Source of the DNA: Flavobacteriales bacterium
GTDB taxonomy: Bacteria > Bacteroidota > Bacteroidia > Flavobacteriales_F > PHOS-HE28
Assembly (NCBI GenBank): GCA_018057455.1
Contig: JAGPDT010000020.1
Span: 1 to 50,294, forward strand
Reading direction: 5' to 3'
DNA: 50,294 nt
Shown here: in pieces, positions 44,793 through 50,294 of the stretch
Layout: each line of letters starts with the position of its first letter
Numbering within the stretch: position 1 is the stretch's first letter
The notes under the pieces: model-generated
The model's database searches: none
The model's input: only the letters and a program-made list of their open reading frames with translations
Told to the model about the DNA's origin: nothing
Program-made: the position numbers and the translations under genes

Positions 44793-47177
44793 ATGCTCCA
44801 CTTGGCCTCCACTATTCTCTTGCGCGGCTTGCCGTTGGGCTTGCTGCTGGCCGCAGAAGCGGCCCAGGGGCAGTGCGGCACGGTGATCAGTTCGTTCCCG
44901 TACAGCGAAGGGTTTGAAACCGCACCGGCCTGGACCACCGGCGGGGTAGGCAACGATTGGGCTTGGGGCACGCCAGCCCACCCTTTGATCAATTCGGCGG
45001 GTGGCGGCACGAAAAGCTGGTGCGTGGGCGGGCTTACGGGCGCCAACTACAACAGCAATGAGCGTTCATGGCTGGAGAGCCCTTGCTTTGATTTCTCCGG
45101 TGTGTCCAACCCGCGCATTTCCTTCAAGCTGTTCTGGGAAGTGGAACGCCAGTACGATGGCCTTACGTTCCAGTACTCCACCGATGGCGGCACCACCTAC
45201 AGCAATGTGGGCGCCTTCGGCGAAACGCCTGATTGCACCTCGGAAAATTGGTTCAACGCCGTGGATATCGCCAACCTGCCAGCCTCGATCAGCCCCAAGC
45301 ACGGCTGGAGCGGCAGGGTGGGGATCACGCAAGGAGCCTGCATGGGCGGCAGTGGCAGCCAGGCATGGGTCATCGCCAAGCATTGCCTGGCGTGGTTGGC
45401 CTTCGAGCCCAGTGTGCGGTTCCGCTTCTTCTTCGGTGCCGGGAGTACCTGCAACAGCTACGATGGCGTGGCCGTGGACGATATCCTCATTGAAAGTGCC
45501 GGTTCCGTGGTGGCCGCCTTCGCCGGTGATTGCAATGGGAATACCGTGGATTTCATCAATTCATCTTCCCCATGCCCCAATTCATTTTCCTGGGATTTTG
45601 GTGAACCGGGTTCTCCGCAGAACACCTCCACGCTTGAAGATCCTTCCCATGTCTATGCCACCCCGGGCACATATGCGGTAACGCTTTCCGTGAGCGACGC
45701 GTGCGGGGCATCCGCCGCGATCACCCAGTTGATCAGCGTGCTGGGCGTGGAAATATCCGCTACCCAGCCCACCTGCGGACAGAACAATGGCAGCCTGGCC
45801 GCAGTGGTGGCCGGGGCCAATGGCCCGGTGAACTACTATTGGTCGCCGGGTGGGGCCACCACCCCGACCCTGGCCAATGCCGGGCCTGGCGATCATTCAG
45901 TGACCATCTCCGCGGCCAACAGCTGCCCGGCTACTGCAACGGCCACGCTTTTTCCTTCCACGGGAAACCTGGTGGTGAATGTGTCCCACACCAACGTCAT
46001 CTGCCATGGAGGGGTCGATGGCACCGCCGCGGCGGTGATCTCCGGCGGGGTCGCTCCGGTTTCAATCGCGTGGTCGCCTGGCGGCAGCCCCGCCCCGGTG
46101 ATCACCGGACTGGGCCCCGGTTGGATCAATTGCACGGTAACGGACACCGACGGTTGCACGGCCATGGACAGTGCACTGGTGGAGGAACCATGGCCGGTCA
46201 CCGTTCAAGCTGTGCCGGACACTGCTATCTGCGCGGGCGCTTCAATCACAGTGGGGGCTACGGCCACCGGAGGAACAGGGGGCCACACCTTCGACTGGAC
46301 GCCCGCCGGACCGGTGATCGTTCCGCAGGCCACGGCCTACTACTCCGTGACCGCCACCGATGCCCAGGGATGCACCTCCGCGGCAGACTCCATGCAGGTG
46401 TCCGTGGCAAGTGCCGTTGTCCCGGACATCACTTGGTCGGACACGGCAGGCTGCACACCGCTCTGCATCACCTTCGGGGCACAACCCGCAACGGCATTGG
46501 CCTTTGCGTGGGACTTTGGTGACGGCACCACGGCGGCCACGGCCCTGGTGGACCATTGTTTCACCTCCGGAGGTTCCTTCACCGTCAGCCTTGCCGTGAC
46601 CGATTCGGCGGGTTGTCCGGGCTCCATCACCCTGCCCGGCCTGGTGCAGGCCATTTCCTCGCCGGTGGTGGTCCTCAGCGCTTGGCCTGCCGTTACCACC
46701 ACGGAGGATCCCGTGGTCCGGTTCCTCAATGGCAGCAGCAATGCCACGGGGTTCGAGTGGCATTTCGGCGATGCCCTCAACAGCACGTCCAACGAACCGT
46801 CTCCCAGTTTTGCCTATGATTCCGTGGCCTGCTACACGGTGGCGCTGGAAGCCACCAATGCTGCAGGTTGCCAGTCCACCGGACAAACCGAGGTCTGCGT
46901 GGAAGACCCTTTCATGCTCTTCATGCCGAACGCGTTCACGCCCGATGGGGACGGCATCAACGATGTGTTGCGGCCCGTCACTTCGGTGCGCGATCCCGCC
47001 GGTTTCCAGCTGCACATTCACGACCGATGGGGAACCGTGCGCTACAGTACGGGGGATCCACAGGGCGGATGGGATGGACGCTCTGCGCCGGACGGCCTGT
47101 ACATCTGGAGCATTTGGATCACTGACGCCCTTGGCAAGCCCCACGAACAGCGGGGCCACGTGGTGCTGCTGCGCTAG
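44793..47177 (+). CDS. Large secreted protein with PKD/Ig repeats and gliding-motility C-terminal domain
   Basis: A 794-residue protein starting MLHLASTILLRGLPLGLL, with signal cleavage near AAQGQ. An N-terminal 180-residue MAM/jelly-roll-like domain (FPYSEGFETAPAWTTG; GVAVDDILIES) is followed by PKD domains (FSWDFGEPGSPQNTSTLEDP, FAWDFGDGTTAATALVDHC, FEWHFGDALNSTSNEPSPSF) and SprB-like repeats (VNYYWSPGGATTPTLANAGP; CTVTDTDGCTAMDSALVEEP). The C-terminal CHU_C domain (MPNAFTPDGDGINDVLRPV, HIHDRWGTVRYS, GLYIWSIWIT) directs T9SS export. It has the same architecture class as the protein at 41621-43996, but the N-terminal domains differ. Probable surface adhesin. The frame is open upstream across the opposite barrel gene; the start is set by the signal peptide. 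Confidence 0.9.
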   Translation: MLHLASTILLRGLPLGLLLAAEAAQGQCGTVISSFPYSEGFETAPAWTTGGVGNDWAWGTPAHPLINSAGGGTKSWCVGGLTGANYNSNERSWLESPCFDFSGVSNPRISFKLFWEVERQYDGLTFQYSTDGGTTYSNVGAFGETPDCTSENWFNAVDIANLPASISPKHGWSGRVGITQGACMGGSGSQAWVIAKHCLAWLAFEPSVRFRFFFGAGSTCNSYDGVAVDDILIESAGSVVAAFAGDCNGNTVDFINSSSPCPNSFSWDFGEPGSPQNTSTLEDPSHVYATPGTYAVTLSVSDACGASAAITQLISVLGVEISATQPTCGQNNGSLAAVVAGANGPVNYYWSPGGATTPTLANAGPGDHSVTISAANSCPATATATLFPSTGNLVVNVSHTNVICHGGVDGTAAAVISGGVAPVSIAWSPGGSPAPVITGLGPGWINCTVTDTDGCTAMDSALVEEPWPVTVQAVPDTAICAGASITVGATATGGTGGHTFDWTPAGPVIVPQATAYYSVTATDAQGCTSAADSMQVSVASAVVPDITWSDTAGCTPLCITFGAQPATALAFAWDFGDGTTAATALVDHCFTSGGSFTVSLAVTDSAGCPGSITLPGLVQAISSPVVVLSAWPAVTTTEDPVVRFLNGSSNATGFEWHFGDALNSTSNEPSPSFAYDSVACYTVALEATNAAGCQSTGQTEVCVEDPFMLFMPNAFTPDGDGINDVLRPVTSVRDPAGFQLHIHDRWGTVRYSTGDPQGGWDGRSAPDGLYIWSIWITDALGKPHEQRGHVVLLR

Positions 47178-47197
47178 GTGGCAGCGCGGTGTTCCGG

Positions 47198-47800
47198 TCA
47201 GTAGGGGGGCGGTGGCGCCATGGCCTTGAGCGCTTCATAAACCTTGTGCATCGGTAAACCCATCACGGTATAGAAACTGCCTTCGATCCGCTCCACGCCG
47301 GTATACCCGATCCAATCCTGCACCCCGTAGGCCCCCGCCTTGTCCAACGGCGGGTGCCGCTCCACATAGTAGCTGATCTCATCCGGCCCCAGCACCCGGA
47401 AGTGCACCACGGCCGTATCGCTGAAACTGAGGGTCTCCCTGGCGGTGCGCAGGCACACGCCGGTCACCACCACATGCGCCTGGCCCGAGAGCAGGCTGAG
47501 CATGTGGCGCGCTTCGGCCGCATCCGCCGGCTTGTTCAACAAAAGGTCGCCCAACAGCACGGTGGTATCGGCTGTCACCAGCACTTGGTCCGTGGCCAAT
47601 GTGCCCGGCCAGGCTGCTGCTTTTTTGCGCGCCAGGTGTTCGGCCACTTCGCCTGCGGCCATGTCACCGGGCGGTGTTTCATCCACGTCCACCCGGGTGA
47701 TCTCCACCGGCAGGTCCAGGCCGTGCAAGAGATGCCTGCGGCGGGGTGAGGCGGAGGCCAGTACCACCCGCCATGGGAACAGGGGGGGGGCGGCGCTCAT
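47198..47800 (-). CDS. maf: Maf-family nucleotide pyrophosphatase
   Basis: A 200-residue protein with the Maf signatures: ASASPRRRHLL near the N-terminus, VTADTTVLLG with the catalytic Asp, and DKAGAYGVQDW. Maf proteins hydrolyse non-canonical or modified NTPs (dTTP, UTP, m5-derivatives) to monophosphates. The start overlaps the stop of the UbiA gene by four bases. A run of nine C on the coding strand (47782-47790) sits in codons 4-7; see findings. Confidence 0.92.
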   Translation of the reverse strand: MSAAPPLFPWRVVLASASPRRRHLLHGLDLPVEITRVDVDETPPGDMAAGEVAEHLARKKAAAWPGTLATDQVLVTADTTVLLGDLLLNKPADAAEARHMLSLLSGQAHVVVTGVCLRTARETLSFSDTAVVHFRVLGPDEISYYVERHPPLDKAGAYGVQDWIGYTGVERIEGSFYTVMGLPMHKVYEALKAMAPPPPY

Positions 47801-48828
47801 AGGGTCTTGCGGATGAAGAAGGCGAATGTGATGGCAATGGCCATGGCCGCCTTCAGGACGTGCCCGGCCAATGAATGGCCTTGCCTGTCGGAGGCCTGGT
47901 AGGTGAAACCGGCCGAGATCAGCAAGGGTACCACCAGCCCTGCACCGATGTACCAGTAGGAGAACGGATCGGTGAGGAACTTGGAGCGAACCACCAACAG
48001 GGCCAGTATGGTGATGCCCATGTACAGCAGCGTGATGGCCTTGGCCCAACCGGTGCCCAAGACCACGGGAATGGTCCTGCATCCGTCGGCGGCGTCGCCC
48101 TTGATATCCGCCAGGTCCTTTTGCAATTCCCGCACCAGCGTGGTAAGAAAGGCGAACCCGGCAAAACCAAGTACCCACGCCCACAGCCCTTGGAACCCGA
48201 AGACGATCTCCACGGCCTCACCGCTGGTAAGCGTGCCCTTTGCCGATGCGCCGTATAGTTGGAACAGCCCGGGGATCTCATACAAGCCCACGGACAGCGG
48301 CACCAGCGCCACCAGTAGGGCCACCAAGCCATTGCCCAGCAGGAAGGTGCGCTTGAACCGGGTACTGTAGGACCACAAGGCCGCTGCGGAGAATACCGGG
48401 AGCACCGCCCAGTGCAATTGTCCGCTGCGCCAGGCCACCCCGGCGCCGATCAATACACCGGCGGCGGTCAGCGCCAAATGGCCGAGCATGGCCACGCGGC
48501 GCTTCACCGTGCGGCCTACGATCACGGCCTCAGGCTTGTTCACCCGGTCTATGCGCGTGTCGAAGTAGTCATTGATCATGTTGCCCCCGGCCGCGATCAG
48601 CACGGTGCTGAGCACCAGCAGCCAGAAGAGCGGTCCGCTGAAACCGTGCTCAAAGGTGTTGCCGGGCACGTTCCCGAAGATCGTGGCCGTTGGATCGGCG
48701 GCCATGGCTTGCAGTTCCGCGCTGCTCACCGCCAGAAAGCCGCCCACCACCCCGTAGCGCATGGCCACCATGGTGAATGCGATGATCAACAGGTTGGTCG
48801 GGCGGGTGAGCCGCAGGAAATCCAACAT
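47797..48828 (-). CDS. UbiA-family prenyltransferase (geranylgeranylglycerol-phosphate type)
   Basis: A 343-residue membrane protein with about eight to nine helices. The first metal/diphosphate motif is NMINDYFDTRIDRVNKP, the second DLADIKGDAADGCRTIP. Homologues in this four-gene cluster of Flavobacteria are annotated as geranylgeranylglycerol-phosphate geranylgeranyltransferase; transfer of a prenyl chain to another acceptor, such as a quinone head group, is possible. The start directly abuts the stop of the KdsC-like gene, and the stop overlaps maf by four bases. Confidence 0.88.
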   Translation of the reverse strand: MLDFLRLTRPTNLLIIAFTMVAMRYGVVGGFLAVSSAELQAMAADPTATIFGNVPGNTFEHGFSGPLFWLLVLSTVLIAAGGNMINDYFDTRIDRVNKPEAVIVGRTVKRRVAMLGHLALTAAGVLIGAGVAWRSGQLHWAVLPVFSAAALWSYSTRFKRTFLLGNGLVALLVALVPLSVGLYEIPGLFQLYGASAKGTLTSGEAVEIVFGFQGLWAWVLGFAGFAFLTTLVRELQKDLADIKGDAADGCRTIPVVLGTGWAKAITLLYMGITILALLVVRSKFLTDPFSYWYIGAGLVVPLLISAGFTYQASDRQGHSLAGHVLKAAMAIAITFAFFIRKTL

Positions 48829-49353
48829 CTACCAGTGGTGCGCTTGTTCGGTGAGCCATTTGTCCTGCACCTTCATGGACTGTTCCAGCACATCCCGCAC
48901 ACAGCCCCTGCCGCCGGGGAACCGCGATACGTAACGGCTGATGGCCTTCACCTCCTCGGCCGCATCCGCCGGGCAACAGGGCAGGCCCACGCGTTCCATC
49001 ACCCGCAGGTCGGGGATGTCATCGCCGAGGTAAGCGGTGGAAGCCAGGTCCAGCCCTTGGGCCACCAACTGGTCCAATACGGCGTTCTTGTTGGCCACCG
49101 AAGGATGGAACTCCTGGACGCCCAGCCGGGCAAAACTCTCCGCCACACCAGCGGAAACCCCGCCGGATACCACGATGATCCGCAGACCCTCCTTCAAGGC
49201 ATGCTGCACGGCATAGGCATCGCGGGTATGAAAGGTGCGCACGGGGTCCAGGCCCGGGTGCAGCAGCACTTGTCCATCGGTGAAGACGCCGTCCACATCG
49301 AACATGAAGGTGCGGATGCCGGCGAGCAGTTCTTTGTAGGTCTTGTGGATCAC
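48829..49353 (-). CDS. KdsC-like HAD phosphatase
   Basis: A 174-residue protein with a GTG start (49353-49351) overlapping the TGA of the DUF2520 gene as GTGA; no ATG gives a full HAD domain. HAD motif I is FDVDGVFTDGQV, motif II the Ser in IVVSGG, and motif IV YLGDDIPDL. The length and motifs fit 3-deoxy-D-manno-octulosonate-8-phosphate phosphatase, which makes KDO for lipopolysaccharide. Related small HAD sugar phosphatases are an alternative. Confidence 0.88.
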   Translation of the reverse strand: MIHKTYKELLAGIRTFMFDVDGVFTDGQVLLHPGLDPVRTFHTRDAYAVQHALKEGLRIIVVSGGVSAGVAESFARLGVQEFHPSVANKNAVLDQLVAQGLDLASTAYLGDDIPDLRVMERVGLPCCPADAAEEVKAISRYVSRFPGGRGCVRDVLEQSMKVQDKWLTEQAHHW

Positions 49354-50141
49354 GGGGCCGGGGGATGATAGGTGTGCAGGATCAAGTCGCTGAGCGCAGC
49401 GTAGGCGCGGCGAAGTTCGGGTTCGTCCGCCAATAGCTGCAGGTGCCTTTCCACGGTGCCTCGGTCGCCGCGCCGAGCGGGGCCGGTCACGGAGCGGTCG
49501 GCGCCGTCCATGGCCTTGTGTGTGGAAGCCTTCCACAACGGCAGTACCAGCTGCGGGTCGATGCCGTGCTTCACCAATAAGCGCTCGGCTTCGCGTAACA
49601 GGAACACGGGGAAGTTGGAGGCGACCACCGCGCTCACGTGCAGCTGTTGCCGTTGCTCAAAGGGCAGGCGCACCACCGTCCGGCTCAAGCGCCCGGCAAT
49701 GCCACCGAGCAGCTGCAACGTCGGCTCGTCCGTTGCATCCACCACCAGGGGCACTTCGGTGAAGTCCATGGGAACGCCGGGGCTGAAGCTCTGCACGGGC
49801 CACAGCACACCGCGATGGACATGTGGCCGCAAGAGGTCCATGGGGTTGGTGCCGCTGAGGTGCACCACCGGCGTGCCATCGGCCTGCAACAAGGCCGCCA
49901 AATGGACGATGGCATCATCGCTGACGGCCAGCACACGCAGGCCGGCTTCGGGCAAGGGCCCGTTCAAGGGGAACCCGGTGCAGTCCCATTCCCGGGCCAG
50001 CTCCCGTGTGCGGGCCAAATCACGCCCGGCCACGCCTGCCAACACTACGCCGGAGCGGTACAGGGCATGGCCCAAGTGGAAGGCCAGGCGCCCCGTGCCC
50101 AGGATCAGCACGCTTTCCATGTGGGGGGCGAAGTTCGGCAT
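49350..50141 (-). CDS. DUF2520-containing Rossmann-fold protein
   Basis: A 263-residue protein: an N-terminal Rossmann domain with VLILGTGRLAFHLGHALYRS (8-33 region), VLAVSDDAI and HLSGTNPMDLL, then the helical DUF2520 domain (about 120-260; QLHVSAVVASNFPVFLLREA, LVLPLWKASTHKA). Resembles NADP-dependent dehydrogenases of the ketopantoate/pyrroline-carboxylate reductase type, but the substrate is unknown. It heads the operon. Starts at 50141 and 50120 are both possible; the second gives MESVLILG. Confidence 0.88.
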   Translation of the reverse strand: MPNFAPHMESVLILGTGRLAFHLGHALYRSGVVLAGVAGRDLARTRELAREWDCTGFPLNGPLPEAGLRVLAVSDDAIVHLAALLQADGTPVVHLSGTNPMDLLRPHVHRGVLWPVQSFSPGVPMDFTEVPLVVDATDEPTLQLLGGIAGRLSRTVVRLPFEQRQQLHVSAVVASNFPVFLLREAERLLVKHGIDPQLVLPLWKASTHKAMDGADRSVTGPARRGDRGTVERHLQLLADEPELRRAYAALSDLILHTYHPPAP

Positions 50142-50182
50142 GGACCAGGCACGCCTGGCACGGTGGTCCAGGGCAAACGCAT

Positions 50183-50294
50183 CTAAAGTCCTAGGACTTT
50201 CAGGAGATAGTCATTATCCCAGCCAGCCTTGAGGCGCTTGGACTTGATGCCCACCTTGGTGGAGGTGTCCCTCTTGAGCAAGGTCAGGGTCATC
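50183..50294 (-). CDS. C-terminal end of a probable ISAs1/IS4-like transposase (partial)
   Basis: The frame runs off the window edge on the minus strand and ends with TLTLLKRDTSTKVGIKSK then RLKAGWDNDYLLKVLGL and TAG. The pattern LLK...K.GIK.KR..AGWD.DYLL.VL is the familiar C-terminus of ISAs1-type DDE transposases. Only 37 codons are inside the window, so the family and completeness are uncertain. It implies an insertion sequence just right of the window. Confidence 0.55.
   Translation of the reverse strand, partial: MTLTLLKRDTSTKVGIKSKRLKAGWDNDYLLKVLGL

Overview
The window is high-GC genomic DNA from a member of the Bacteroidota, most likely Flavobacteriales-like. Several things point there: many secreted proteins with type IX secretion (T9SS) or gliding-motility C-terminal domains, a TonB-dependent receptor with an N-terminal carboxypeptidase-regulatory domain, FucP-type sugar permeases, a GH92 mannosidase, and promoters that fit the Bacteroidota -7 consensus TAnnTTTG. 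The replicon cannot be told from the sequence; the housekeeping genes at the right end suggest chromosome.

Left end (1-1501): a lipoprotein alpha/beta hydrolase carries two Kazal protease-inhibitor domains. From about 1510 to 9480 the DNA is clearly richer in A and T and holds a probable defence island. It contains a C5 cytosine methyltransferase facing a BglII-like restriction enzyme, a PHP-domain SMC-like ATPase preceded by a small overlapping ORF, and a two-gene operon of unknown function (zinc-dependent phospholipase C-like protein plus a novel beta-rich protein). The two-gene operon is the best candidate for an undescribed system. A four-helix-bundle protein follows at the right edge.

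10.5-14.0 kb: paaZ (phenylacetate degradation) lies beside a RelB/RelE-type toxin-antitoxin pair with a palindromic operator-like site. The pair is followed by a diverged fragment of a second paaZ 5' end and by a second antitoxin gene whose toxin is frameshifted. 14.1-20.6 kb: secreted T9SS-type proteins, one reduced to a C-terminal remnant and one split by a frameshift. 20.6-25.6 kb: a SulP permease, a membrane-anchored unknown, and a TPR adenylate cyclase.

25.6-28.9 kb: a tRNA-Leu(GAG) gene with a strong terminator. Two extra copies of the tRNA 3' end lie downstream among hairpins, which looks like a site of repeated insertion or duplication. Then come a secreted serine hydrolase, a CxxCH lipoprotein and a rhomboid protease. 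28.9-40.5 kb: glycan and sugar use (GH92 mannosidase, ROK kinase overlapping a sugar permease, a second sugar permease), an ornithine aminotransferase, a MORN-type lipoprotein and a TonB-dependent receptor.

40.6-50.3 kb: mazG; two large gliding-motility-type adhesin-like proteins either side of a beta-barrel gene; and a tight minus-strand operon (DUF2520 Rossmann protein, KdsC-like phosphatase, UbiA prenyltransferase, Maf pyrophosphatase). The window ends in the 3' end of a probable transposase gene. I saw no CRISPR array, rRNA or replication origin.
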